Shown piece after piece: positions 35,601 through 47,435 of a stretch of DNA of 64,000 nucleotides; the first letter of the stretch is position 1; the number at the start of each line of letters is the position of its first letter. Source of the DNA: Mauremys mutica (taxonomy: Eukaryota > Chordata > Testudines > Geoemydidae); NCBI RefSeq assembly GCF_020497125.1, contig NC_059075.1:33826003-33890002 (forward strand). Reading direction: 5' to 3'. The position numbers and the translations under genes were made by a program. Below the pieces are notes generated by a model. That model ran no database searches. It was not told the origin of the DNA and saw only the letters and a program-made list of their open reading frames with translations.

Positions 35601-36492
35601 AGCCTCAAAGTTTATGCCTGGCTTCACCTGTTGTAGAGACAGGGCCTGTCCATGAAATTCAGGGAAAGATGTGAACTTCTCAAAGTTTGTGTTTTCCAGT
35701 GGAGTTCAGTTCAGGCCCATCTCAACTACTGATGCCTGCTGCGGTACAGGGTACAGAACAGTTTCTCCTAGCAATAACTACATTGTCTCACAGCGCATCT
35801 GGTGTTATCCCAGTTTGCCTGAAGTGAAAGTCTGTAGTTTTGTCAGCACACATCTGCTTCTTAAGATTAATATACTGCAGTGAAAATAGCTCATTAATTA
35901 GTGCTTCATGCAATCTATGACCTGGCTTCAATGATATTATCTATTGTAAATATAGAGGAGTGAGGGACTGACAAAACCAGCTATGCTCTACTTTTTAATT
36001 GCAGCCCTTTCGGATGAGGGGACTTTCATCAGATTGATCTGAAATTGAATTTTGAGAGGAAAAAAAGAAAGAAAAAGGTTTAATGTAATAAAAAGAAAAC
36101 AGACCTGACTGCCTCCGCTGTGTTTAGCTCTCTGATTCCCATTTGGCCAAAGTGTTGTAAGATTCAACAAAGGATTAGACAATTATTTTAATAAAAATAA
36201 GGTCTGCAGTTACACTTGCTAAGGTAAAATTACCAGGATTACTCATCCTCATGGTTCAGGGCATAAGACGATCAGTACTCTCTCTTTATAGTGTTATAGC
36301 TGACTACAGCAGCTCTACCCAGGACAGTAACAGGAAATAGTATGAGAACAGAGAGTTGGTAAGGAGGGAGGCTAGTCAGTAGTTACTGTCTTGGGCTTAA
36401 CTATTTGCACTGCTAATGCTGTCAACCCCTGAGTTGTGCTTTGAATTTTTTTCCCTAAAGAGCAGAATTAGTAAAGAAACTTTAGCTGCTGT

Positions 36493-37551
36493 GGCCCAGA
36501 TCCATAAAAGTCCTTAGGTGTTGCAAGGCTGAGTGTTGCAATGCCTACATTTTAGGCACTTAGAAAATCACAGGAACAAAACTATGATCCAGAAAACCTG
36601 GCTAGGCTCCCTATATAATGAATGGGGAGAGAGAGGCACCATAGAATGCGATCCACCAAAGCCAGCATGGTAGGCAGGAAGACACCTAAGATAGTCCAGG
36701 GGAGATGCTTACAACAACAGGGGTGTTATGCCCCACTCCTCGCAGAGAGAGAGGCACCTATCTCTGCTTGGCATTCCATGAATGGGAACCCATCTCCTGG
36801 AGTCAGGTGGCTTAGGTGCCTAACCAATTTCTTGCAGGAATGCATTAGACACCCACCTCACTCAACGCAAAACAGACAGTAAAGGAGGATGTGGTGGTGA
36901 CTGGAGCAGGGGACTGGGCCCTGGGTCACCCACTTCTCTGGTGGATGCCCAACTGAACACTGAACTATAGACTCATTTTCTCTCTTTCATTATTTAGCCA
37001 CAGTGAAATAGCTTCAACGGGAGAGATTAGAGGAGTCTTGTGTCAGAATATCCCATAGCTCAGTGGTTTGTACATGTGCCTCAGAGGAGAGAGAGCCCAG
37101 TTCAAAATCCTTTCTACTCTGCTAACAGAGAGGCAGAAATTGTATCTGGATCTTCCCCATTGCAGGTGTAGTTCCTAACCCCTGGGTTATAAGTGCAACT
37201 GTTTCTATATTTTGAATGGTCCCTGATTCAGTAGACAGCCTTTGAACCCACCTAGTGGATCAGGCCCCACACGCAGGTTAGATGGCTGAATGCTGATCTT
37301 CCCTGTTTTGTGAATTGCTCTGGGGCTTAGGCAGGAGATAGGCACCAAGACACCTAGAGGGATGCAGCGATGGGCATTCCTGGACACTGAAACCAAGGCA
37401 CCAAGGGCACTTTTACTCTGAAAATGTAGGCACCGACAGGGTTCGGCAGGAGTTTTGTGGATTGCAGCAGAGTCAAAACTGGGACTTAGGTGCCTAAACC
37501 CTGGACTAAGTCTGGGATGTAGGCCCTGAAATACCTTTATAGATCTGAGCC
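36493..37551 (+). mobile_element. Interspersed element with related ends and a tRNA-like module
   Basis: The left end ggcccagatccataaaag and the reverse complement of the right end, ggctcagatctataaagg, match. Inside, tagctcagtggtttg (37056-37070) and gttcaaaatcc (37100-37110) look like box A and box B of a tRNA-type promoter. No target duplication was found. The family resembles a common turtle palindromic repeat with taggcgcctaa motifs. Confidence 0.5.
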
Positions 37552-37961
37552 TACCTGCCTGACCGGAGCATTGTTATAAGCCAACCTGCCTGTGCTGGCC
37601 CTTTGACAATAGACCAAAGATAAATTGGATGACTTGAATCAGATGGAAGAAAAAAGCCCTAAACAGAGCAGAAAGAGGGACTTTTGAACAAAATACTGAA
37701 GGAGGTGTGGAAAGACTGACTGTACAGTATAGAAGAGCAATTGTAAACTTCTGAGAGTTAACTCTCTTGTGTATCCTGTTTATGGAAGCTATTTTCTCTA
37801 CATGTCCTCATCTCCTCTCTGTTCCTATTCTTCACTTTTTAAATGATAAACTTTAGGAGAGACAAAAAGAAAACTATTAGATTTATCCAAATGACATGTG
37901 ATCCATTTCCTATAAGAGTAAGGGGACAACATTCAGATAGATTTATAATATTAGATTCTAA

Positions 37962-38257
37962 GGGCTAGTCTACACTTACGAGCCGGGTCGACGCGGTGAG
38001 TTCGACTTCTCGGAGTTCGAACTATCGCGTCTAATCTGGACGCGATAGTTCGAACTCCGGAAGCGCCGCAGTTGACTCCAGTACTCCACCACTGCAAAAG
38101 GCGGTGGCGGAGTTGACCTTGGAGCCGCGGACTTCGATTCCGCGGCGTCTGGACGGGTGAGTAGTTCGAACTAGGGTACTTCGAATTCAGCTACGCTATT
38201 CACGTAGCTGAATTTGCGTACCCTAGTTCGACCCCGCTTCTTAGTGTGGACCAGACC
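37962..38257. mobile_element. Harbinger-type MITE, 296 bp, copy 1
   Basis: It starts GGGCTAGTCTACACTTACG and ends TTAGTGTGGACCAGACC. The 3-bp target duplication is taa (37959-37961 and 38258-38260), the TWA type of PIF/Harbinger. It contains strong hairpins: ggagttcgaactatcgcgtc and its complement around 38017-38058, and cttcgaattcagctacg...cgtagctgaatttgcg. CpG content is high. Confidence 0.93.
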
Positions 38258-38284
38258 TAAGTAGTGCTTGGGTTGTGAATTCTT

Positions 38285-38470
38285 GCAGGGAACATGAGGT
38301 CTGGTGGCTAGAACACAGGATCAGAAAGCAGGAGTTTTAAATTTAAGTCCTGTTTCTATCACTGATGTTCTCCATTTCCTTGGGAAAAGTCAAATATTTT
38401 GTCCTGCAGTCTCCCCATCTGTAAAATGTATATAACAACACAGGGGGCTGTGAAGTTCAGTTCATAAAAA
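38285..38470 (+). repeat. MIR-like SINE
   Basis: aggtctggtggctagaacac, agtcctgtttctatcactg, cttgggaaaagtcaaatatt and cagtctccccatctgtaaaa follow MIR order. Confidence 0.55.
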
Positions 38471-38799
38471 ATTGTCAAAAAAAGCACTTTGAAATTCTCA
38501 AATAGAAGATGCTGTAGAAGTGCAGTGTACTAGCAGCCAGAGTCAGCCTCTGGTTGGAGGGCTCAGAAAAGTAACCAGGAATGTCAGCTTCCATTCTAAA
38601 AGAAAGTAACTTTCTAAAACGTTTTTTCCTTGTAAGGAGTCTTGAAAATGTAGCCAGTGAAAACTGGTGATTGAGACAGAAAATTTGGAACTGATTGTTC
38701 CTGAAGATCAGACTCCTCATGCTTGAAGTTTGGGCTGGCCTTTAAGTGCTCTGCACTTCTGATAATCAAGCCACTTACAGTATCTGGGTGTCTAAAATA

Positions 38800-38950
38800 T
38801 GGCCTTGATACATTTTTGAATATCTTAGCATTTGGCTCTAACTTCTCTATGGCTCAGTTTCCACATATCCAAAATGGGGATAATAATTGTCTATTTCCTG
38901 GGGGGATTATAGTAATTTATTAGTTAATGTTGTAAAAGACTATATAAATC
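38800..38950 (+). repeat. MIR-like SINE
   Basis: ctatggctcagtttccacat, ccaaaatggggataataatt and attagttaatgttgtaaaag fit the MIR 3' half. Confidence 0.5.
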
Positions 38951-39989
38951 CGAAACTCACCCAGCTGTCCACAAAATGTTTCAATGGTTGGTGACCTTAC
39001 AGGTTCCAGAACCGCAGTTTATTTGGGCAATTGTCCTTTGCAAAGCTTTTCTAAATGTTGGCAACACCTGGGTGCCATTCCTGCAGCAGCAGCGCTATAA
39101 CATTTATATCTATTTTAAGAATTCTTAATTAGTTTTTAAATAATGTCATTTATCATTTTCATAGAGTGAATACTTTAACAGTGATACCCCAACATGAGAT
39201 GTGGCAGGGTTATAACTTTTCCATTGTATTGTATTTCAGTCCAGACAAAGCACCGATAGAAAGAATGTATTATGTGAGAAACAATCATTAGGATCAGGAG
39301 AATGAGATTTCCAGGAACTGATTTTATTTTACATTTTGAATGACCATATCTCAAAGAGGGGCAGCTACTTGGTCGTCAGTATCAGGAAAGACTGATATCT
39401 TCTAAAAAAAAAATCTGTTAGATCTCATTTTCCTTGAGATGCTCATGGAATGGCAGCCATAAAACATTGATATCACCTTGTGTCATTAGTTCTTGTATCC
39501 TGTTAAACTTTTCCATTAGTAGCTCTGCCTAAATCCTCTCAAAGCTTTTTTTTTAGTCTAAGAACATCTTTGTTTCCATGCGGCTGTAATTTCACATAGC
39601 TGAAACCCTAACAGATTAGAGATCATCTGACATTCTGTTAATTATACTTCCCAGTAGCTGAAAGGTCCAGCAAATTAAACTATGAATCACACAGAAGTTT
39701 ATTCCGTTACATCCTCTGTTAGTTTAAGGATGTCTTCCTGAAATAAGTTGATCGATGGGGGACTCCAGAAGATGTGTGGGAGACTGCAGGTGATACCACA
39801 TAGGGCCTGAGTGTCCTTTCACTTATCCTGGAGTAAGACCGGAAGAACTCCAATGGCCTATGGAGTTACACCTGTATAAAACCAAGATGAGAGGAGAACC
39901 AGGCCCATAGTCTCCACCAACTATCCCAGGTGTTCTAGTGCAGCTACTGGAGAAATGCATGCTGAGACAATGTCCTCTTGTCCTTAATT

Positions 39990-40977
39990 GTAGACAGATC
40001 ATGTCCACATTGGGGACACAATCATCGACAGGGTGAGCAATGCATCATGGGAAGAGCTGATCGCTGCATATTTTGGGATTCTCTCACAGCCCCCCTCAGC
40101 TGCCAAGAGCAGCATCATGAGTAGCTCTGTGAGCTCTCTGTGTTGAGGGATGGCAAAGCAGCACAGCAATCTGTCCCCCTCCCCCTGGAGCAGTCTGTCC
40201 CCCTGCTGCTGTGTTCCTAGTGCAGGGCAGAACAGGCGCATTCCAATGATTTGCTCTTTGTTTGTTCCCCAAAGGGAGCAGCACACAGATACTTCCCGTA
40301 GCTTTGAAAGAGGAGGGGCGCATGCCCGCAGAACAGGGCCGGCTCCAGACCCCAGCGCGCCAAGCGCGCGCTTGGGGTGGCGTCCCAGCGGGAGGGCGGC
40401 AGGCGGCTCCGGTGGACCTCCCGCAGGCATGCCTGCGGAAGGTCTGCTGGGACGGCGGCTTCGGTAGACCTCCCGCAGACATGCCTGCGGAGGGGCCGCT
40501 GGTCCCGCGGCTCCGGTGGAGCATCCACAGGCACGTCTGCGGGAGGTCCACCGGAGCCGCGGGGCCAGCGGACCCTCCACAGGCGCGTCTGCGGGAGGTC
40601 CACCGGAGCCACGGGACCGGTGACCGCTAGAGCGCCCCCCGCAGCGTGCCGCCCTGCTTGGGGTGGCGGAAATCCTAGAGCAGCCCCTGCTGCAGAGCAG
40701 AAAAGATCAAAACACTGAGCACAGCAATCAGGACAGGCATTGTGGGATACTGGCGGAAGCCAGTTCTGTTGACAAAACAATCAGCAGTGTCTACACTGGC
40801 TCTTTGTCAACAATAAAGGGAGGGGAAAAGACAAAAGTCTCTTGTAGGGATGGAAGTTTTTTGTCACCAAAACTGGATGTTTTTCGCGACAAAAGTTCCA
40901 TTGCAGTATGTATGCTCTTGCTGTTTGGTCACCAAAAGGCAGTTTTGGTGACAAAACTTGCCAGTGTAGACAAGCCC
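39990..40977. mobile_element. Older Harbinger-like element hosting a hAT MITE
   Basis: The right end is gccagtgtagacaagccc. The left end near tgtagacagatcatgtccac is a weak match to its reverse complement. Outside the nested MITE the sequence has gttttggtgacaaaact and similar self-complementary blocks. The left boundary is uncertain. Confidence 0.4.
40334..40689. mobile_element. GC-rich hAT MITE, 356 bp
   Basis: It starts CAGGGCCGGCTCCAG and ends CTAGAGCAGCCCCTG. The target duplication is ccgcagaa (40326-40333) and ctgcagag (40690-40697), 6 of 8 matching. The interior carries four palindromic units such as ccgcaggcatgcctgcgg. Open frames of up to 193 aa crossing it are artefacts of GC-rich repeats. 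Confidence 0.82.
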
Positions 40978-41668
40978 TTGGGTTGAAGATAAAAGTGAAA
41001 GCTCATAAAATGCACTTATTGCCACAATGCTCGTGCTCATTCCATGTTGTTTTAAAATAAATTCATATAGTGAAATTGTAGCTGGAATGAAAGTCAAGTT
41101 TTGGAGGTCAGCAAAGGAGGGTCCTCATACTTGCCCTACGGTACTTGGGTGAAAACCTGATCAATAACCAACTTTAATTGATGTCCATGTAGCCAGGATG
41201 TCACCCCTGGGCTTTTCCTCTGCCTAAGCATTGCAGTTTCTTGGTTGGGCATGATATCCATAGAATGCCATGCAACATGCCATCTCAGTAAACTTCAAGG
41301 AAAAGTCTGATTATGAATGGGGCCTTAGCTTGTCATTCTGTTTCAGTTTCATTTGGCTGCTCCCCTGGGGCTGCATGCTAGGAATTCATGAGACAGATTT
41401 ATGAATCTTGAAATACGCAGTAGAGATGATGGAGAAGCTGATTGAGGCAAAAATACAGAATTTATATGGAAAAACTTGGGCTAGTTAATTCCCACTCGTA
41501 TAAGACCATCAGGAAACGACAATATTAATATTTTCACTTATGGCACCTTTCAACTAAGAATCACAAAGCACTTTACATGCACTGGGCAAAATTACTGAGC
41601 TCTCTGGCTGTTCTGCCTGAGTGAAGACCCATTGATTTGGCCCATTGATTACTATTTTTAGTACAATG

Positions 41669-41820
41669 GGCCTGATTCTTACATACACTGTGCTCCCTTA
41701 TACTCTGTCAGTATAAAGGGCACTTAAAGTGCATGTACGTTTCATTTATGTTCACTTTAAGTTCCCTTTACATGGCTAGAGCAGTATAAAAGCCCCTTAG
41801 TGTAAATGAGAATCAGGCCT
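41669..41820. mobile_element. Palindromic MITE, about 152 bp
   Basis: The left end ggcctgattcttacatacac and the right end gtaaatgagaatcaggcc are inverted matches. The interior gggcacttaaagtgcatgta faces ttcactttaagttcccttta. Confidence 0.7.
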
Positions 41821-42009
41821 AATGCATGACAGGTTTGTTTTTTTAACTTTTTGTCCTAAATTGCTGTTTTGTACATTGTTAAACAGCTGCCACTTGCAAC
41901 AAGGGTGGCAGAACTTCTCTGATGGGTCACATCATTCATAGCAGGATGACTCGGGCATCATCTTCATCTCCAGCACTGCTCCATTTCTCTTGACCTCCCT
42001 CATTGCTAT

Positions 42010-42180
42010 GATGCAAGGTTATGCTCCTAACTTATAAAAATGACACTACTTAGCTCTTGTATTGCACTTTTCAAGAGGAAAATGACTTGCCTAAGGTCAC
42101 TGGCAGAGCCAGGTATAGAAGCCAGCTCTCTTGAGACTTAGTCCAGTGCTCTAGTCACTAGGTCACCGTACCTAGGATAG
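42010..42180 (-). repeat. MIR SINE
   Basis: aaaatgacttgcctaaggtc, actggcagagccaggtatag and ctctagtcactaggtcac match reverse MIR. Confidence 0.6.
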
Positions 42181-42439
42181 TGGCTAGTAGTCTTGGATTA
42201 AAGGGATTATTTTTCTTATTTGGTTAGAAAAAACCCAAGCAACCACAAATAGAGTAAATTTAAAATGTGTTTTTGTATTTCATAGAGAGAATTATAAGTA
42301 TGATTGCAAGTAAGGCAGATAGATTTTTTCCCTAATAGATCTGCTCTTGTATAGAGGCATTTTAAAGAAGTAGCTACTGTAATTAGTATAAATCTAATAC
42401 TTCGTTCATTTTAAAGTGTCAATCAACAAGTTTAGACTC

Positions 42440-42998
42440 AAAACTAGATGAAGGTTTGTAACTATCAGAGGAGTGAAGTTCTGGAACAGCCTTCCCAGGG
42501 GAGTAGGGGAGGGCAAACCCCCTAGCTGGCTTCAAGACTGAGCTTGATAAGTTTATGGAGAGGATGGTGTGAGGGGACTGCCAGTAGCAAAAATCCCCAA
42601 TGGAGACAGGACACTAGATGGGGAGGGCTCTGTGTTACTACAGAGAATTCTTTCCTGGGTATTTGCCTGGTGGGTCTTGCCAACATGCTCAGGGTCTAAC
42701 TGATCACCATATTTGGGGTCAAGAAGGAATTTTCTCCAGGGTCAGATTGGCAGACTCCCTGGGGTTTTTCGCCTTCCTTTGCAGCTTGGGGCCTGGGTCA
42801 CTTGCAGCTATAAACTAGTGTAAATGGTGAATTCTCTGTAACTTGAAGTCTTTAAACTGTGATTTGAGGACTTCAGTAACTCAGCCACAGGTTAAGGGTC
42901 TATTTCAGGAATGGGTGGGTGAGGTTCTGTGGCCTGCATTGTGCAGGAGGTCAGACTAGATGATCATGATGGTCCCTTCTGACCTTAGTCTATGAGTA
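42440..42998 (+). mobile_element. CR1 LINE 3' end
   Basis: It begins with the C-terminal ORF2 remnant (gttctggaacagccttccca, an FWNSLP-type motif) and continues with the 3' untranslated region, including tctgtggcctgcattgtgca and ggaggtcagactagatgatc. It ends cttctgaccttagtctatgagt, the standard chelonian CR1 terminus. It is 5'-truncated as usual. Confidence 0.92.
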
Positions 42999-45219
42999 AT
43001 CTATGCTGGGATTCTTGTTCTATTTAAGTGTATTTTTGTACGGGGCTAAAGCTTCACAAGACAATTATATTGTCTTTATTATCTATTATTTAATGAAATA
43101 ACACTGCAAAATTCCTCAGCTTTGTTCAGAGACTCCGAGCATCAAATCACTTGGGATGTATGATGTGGTTTACAATTTAGTAAGACTCTTCTGATGCTAA
43201 TGTCTGAGGCTTAATCCCACTGCATATTTGGTCCTTGTCAGGTTGATATGATTCTCTTGCTCCCTAATAAAACAGTCAATGTCACATACTATCAGCAGCT
43301 ATGAGGCATGAGGTTATCTCTGCTGTATAAGACAAAGCATGCAGTCATCATTAGGTCCGTAAACAGCACTATTACTATTATTTGGATGCATTCTTGATTT
43401 GGCCCATGAAAAGCAATCATTGAATTTAAGTTGATATAAGCTGTTTTTCAGGCAAAAATTAGAGAGCATGGTAATTAATGTGGCCATAGCTCCAGAAGCT
43501 GAACTGACAATTAAGGATGTGGAATTCAAAGAAAGAATTTATATAGGAAATGTAAGAATGCAAGAGGAAAGCATTGTAGATTAAGTTGAAATGGTGTATT
43601 AATCTTCTACATACCATTTGTTTATGTAGTGTTCAATGTGTGTTGGATGTTTTATGGGCAGAGACCAGGTTCTGAGGACTTAACGTTTAAATAGAAACAT
43701 AATAGGACAAGCAAATACAAAAATAAAGGGAGCTGGTAGGTAAGTGAAGGACAAGGGTTACAATTATAAGGTCATGAGTTAGCTTTGATGATTCTATGCA
43801 CATCCTGTTTCTTGTTATTTTGTTGGTTTGGTTAAGGTAGAGCTGGCAAACAAATAGATTGTTTAAAAAAATTGTTGGCAACTTAATGAGTCTTCAGAAC
43901 ATTATTGTAGGACTGGGAATAAAGGTGAATCTACAGCAAGCATCCCTTAACAATCACTGAAGGGGAAAAAAAACAAGGAGAGGAAGAGTCTAAAGAAGAG
44001 TTGTTATCTTCATAATGAGAAGTCATTATAATAGAGAAACAAATGCAGCAGGAACATCCTTTTGTCTGCTTGATGATAGGAATCCATTTGGAGGAGAATG
44101 ATGGTGAAGGAGGCAGGGATTATAAAGTTAAACAATCCTTGTAAGGGATTTAATAGAACTGGAAAGGAAGGAAAAAAGTGGAAGAGTTTTATTTTTGACT
44201 TTCCCTTTTTTATTTATTTATTAATTTTTTGGGGCCAAATTTCTGCCCTTGGATACATTTGGGCTGCTTCCACTGAATAACCCTCCAAATGTTCAAGAGG
44301 GTTTGTGTGTTGTATTTGTTCTCTGTTGATAAGGAAAACATTTTTTCTTGGCTTTGGACTCTTTTGAAGAAGCAAAAGGAGCTAGAACACTAGTTGAGCC
44401 AAATAATAGCACTTCCCTCCAAGGAACCCAAAACCAGTCCTCTTGACATCCCATTCTACTTATCCCTCGCCCTCAGATCAGCAGTTCATAGCACCACCTC
44501 CCAGCTGTCCTGCTGCCTATGGGCTTGTATTCATTAGACTTTTTAAAATCTCAAATTGATTGCCAATTAAATGAAGGGAGTTAACATATTTATAAAGGCT
44601 AGTGTGCACAAACACGTGTACAAATGTTTGTAGCCTGGATCAAATGTTGGTGTGGCACAGCAATACTCTAGCGATGAGTGTCACAGAAACGCCTATAAAT
44701 AAATCTTCCCAGAGTTTTCCCACATAATAATAACAGGAAAAGAAAACCAAATATCAATAATGATTAGACTGCATAGTGGACCCAGGTAATTCTGTAAGGC
44801 ACCCCTGGAACAGTGATGAACAGGGTATGAATAGAGGGCAATCTGTATCAATCTGTACGCCGCATCAGAGCCACTTACAATACAGGATGATAGAAAAGTG
44901 AGTATGCAGCCTGCGAGGGGATGTGGTGTGTGCTAATATGAAAATGAAACCAGGGAAAGAACTAGGATATTTAACATACCAGCAGAACTGCTAAAAGTGA
45001 TTGATGACTGTGGTATTGATCTCTTGTGGAAAAAATTGCAATGATGTATGGATGACTAGACATTGGCCAGACAACTGGATGAAGGAAATCTTTCTGCCCT
45101 CATCAAAGAACACGGATATAACAGAGTACCATACCTTCAGACCATGTCCTTGATATCATACATGAGTAAAGTATTGCTCTACATAATTCAGGGTAGCATG
45201 AAATGAATTATAGAAGCAG

Positions 45220-45252
45220 ATCTACCACCACCACCAGCAGCAGCAGCAGCTG
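45220..45252. repeat. (CCA/CAG)n simple repeat
   Basis: Short ccaccaccaccagcagcagcag run inside the reverse-transcriptase relic. Confidence 0.85.
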
Positions 45253-45299
45253 GTTTCAGAGATGGACAAAACCACACATGATTAAATCATGACTATCTG

Positions 45300-45879
45300 T
45301 GTCAGGTGCTATGAGTCTTGAATCCAGGCCCAGTGGGTGGCCAAACAAGAGCCTTCCCCTCTGCTTTACCCCACAGCAAGGCCAGATGAGGGAACTGTAG
45401 CTAATACCTCACTTCCAGAGGCTACACCTGTTGACTCAGCAGGGTCAGGTGACTAGCAGCAGGCTGCTGATTGGATACCACCATGCACAAAGCTTCCTGT
45501 TTTTGTCCCACTGTTTGCCTGCGCAACTAGTTGCTAGAGGCCTGCTGCTGACTAGACCCCTGAGTCCAAATTCCTGTTTGATTGCCTGGTTCCTGCTCTT
45601 TGCTCTTGTTACCACAGCTTTATCCTGTACTGCTCCTTGTTCTTGGTTCCTGCTTCCTAATGCTAATTCTAGCAACTGACTCCAGTTTGACCCTTGGTGT
45701 TACTTCTGTCTCTGATTGTGGCTTAATCCCTGGCGTGTCTACTGACTCTGACACTGGCACTGACCCCTGGTTTGGCTTCTCACTGTGGCTTCGACCTTTG
45801 ATGTGACTTCTGACGGTGACCCTGACTCTGCCCCTGTCTCTGACCACTAGGACAGAGCAACCTATTATGGGCAGTGACA
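45300..45879. mobile_element. Solo LTR, 580 bp
   Basis: It starts TGTCAGGTGC and ends GCAGTGACA. It is flanked by a perfect 5-bp duplication, atctg (45295-45299 and 45880-45884). It interrupts the reverse-transcriptase relic between two adjacent motifs. The interior contains repeated ctgactctgac-like units. No internal retroviral genes are present. The orientation is not decided. Confidence 0.8.
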
Positions 45880-46727
45880 ATCTGTCATATCACTGAAAAA
45901 TGTAGAGAGTATAATCGCCCCATTAGTTATGTTTCATTGACTATTTCAAATCATCTGATCCCTCAGACATGATCATCTCTAGGGGATACTAGCAGATGTG
46001 GCGATTCTAAACATTTAATAGAACTCATCAAAATTTTCTACTGTCAACAACAGAGTACATTGTGAACAGCAGCAGGTGACAGTGAGTGGTTTTGGGCCAG
46101 GTGTGGGACAAGGCTGTGCTTTGTGCCTAGGCCTTTTCAACATACATGCAGAATTTATCACGTGACAAGCCTTGGAAGGTTTTTATAAAGTGAATGGAGC
46201 TGGGGTTTCCTTTGGTGGACACCTCTTAACTGGCCTCAGATTTGCTGAGGATGTGACACTCTTTGCTACAACCATTGATGCAATGCAGTGAATGTTGGAG
46301 TCTGTAAAAACAGTTAAGATATGGACTATCCCTGAACGTGGAAAAAAATGCATGTACATTGATACAATCAATAAAAATGGAATGAAAGTAGACATCACAA
46401 TCAATGGTTAAGCTGTAGAGGAGGTATATGAATATATTTATCTGGGATCATACATATCCAGCCAAAGAAGCTGTTCCAAAGAAATTGGAAGAAGACTAGG
46501 GATGGCTTGCCCAGCCATGGCCTCCCTTACGAAAGTATGGAAAAACTGTGACAGCTGGAAATGTATGAAGGTTTGACTGGTGAAAAGCTGCTTCTTTTTC
46601 CATAATGACTTAGGGATGTGAATTCTGGGAAACTAATGCTGCTGAGAAGAGGAAATGTGAAGCCTTTGAGATATGCTGCTGGGGAACTCTTGCATATCTT
46701 CTGGATGGGAAAGACGATGAACACTTA

Positions 46728-47023
46728 GGGCTAGTCTACACTTACCAGCCGGGTCGACCCAGTGAGTTCGACTTCTCGGAGTTCGAACTATCGCGTCTAA
46801 TCTGGACGCGATAGTTCGAACTCCGGAAGCGCCGCGGTCGACTTCGGTACTCCACCACTGCAAATGGCGGTGGCGGAGTCGACCTTGGAGCCGCGGACTT
46901 CGATTCCGCGGCGTCTGGATGGGTGAGTAGTTCGAACTAGGGTACTTCGAATTCAGCTACGCTATTCACGTAGCTGAATTTGCATACCCTAGTTCGACCC
47001 CGCTTCTTAGTGTGGACCAGCCC
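46728..47023. mobile_element. Harbinger-type MITE, 296 bp, copy 2
   Basis: It starts GGGCTAGTCTACACTTACC and ends TTAGTGTGGACCAGCCC, with target duplication tta (46725-46727 and 47024-47026). It has the same length as the copy at 37962-38257, and by eye differs from it at about 12 positions. Confidence 0.94.
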
Positions 47024-47324
47024 TTAGATTAGAAATATTATTGGAGAGACATGGACTCTGCTCTTGGAAATCAACAGACACAAACTTAAGTACTTTGGTC
47101 ACATGATCAGGCATAGAGATGGAAATAACTTTCTCAAAGTTGTCATGGAATGAATAGTGGTGGATCATCATAGTAGGGGATGACCAGTGAAGAGATGGAT
47201 AGGAGGTGTGCAGCATATCAATGGGAGATCAGCTGCAAAGTTAGTGATGGATCAAAAAGGCTTCTGAAAATTCTTCTATGAGGTCACCAGGATTTAGACA
47301 TGAATAAATGGACTTTACTTATTC

Positions 47325-47435
47325 TTTTGCAGGTGAGGAAACTGAAGTATAGATAGGTTAAATTAGTATTCCAAGCAAAAAACTGCACCCAGTTCTCCTA
47401 ATGTCCATCCCTGTGCTCTAAACACTTGATAGTGA
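47325..47435 (-). repeat. MIR-like SINE fragment
   Basis: gcaggtgaggaaactgaagt, atagataggttaaattag and ctgtgctctaaacactt fit reverse MIR. Confidence 0.5.

Larger units (their letters stand above)
44860..47312 (+). pseudogene. Decayed non-LTR retrotransposon reverse transcriptase (interrupted)
   Basis: Reverse-transcriptase blocks appear in order on the + strand: WPDNWMKEIFLPS (about 45060), EKCREYNRPISYV (about 45895), GQGCALCLGLFNIHAEFI (about 46105), LRFAEDVTLFA (46235-46267), then FGHMIRHRDGN and RWIGGVQHINGRSA (about 47095-47225) at the C-terminal end. The catalytic YADD is FAED (46241-46252), so it is dead. Many frameshifts and stops are present. The order and C-terminal block fit an RTE-like or related LINE; I cannot fix the clade. 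It is split by a solo LTR (45300-45879) and a Harbinger MITE (46728-47023). Confidence 0.8.

Noticed and set aside
39999..40780. Open frames of 193, 187 and 151 aa on the minus strand
   Set aside because: They run through the GC-rich repeats of the MITE at 40334-40689 and its flanks, show the same repeats in several frames, and match no protein family.
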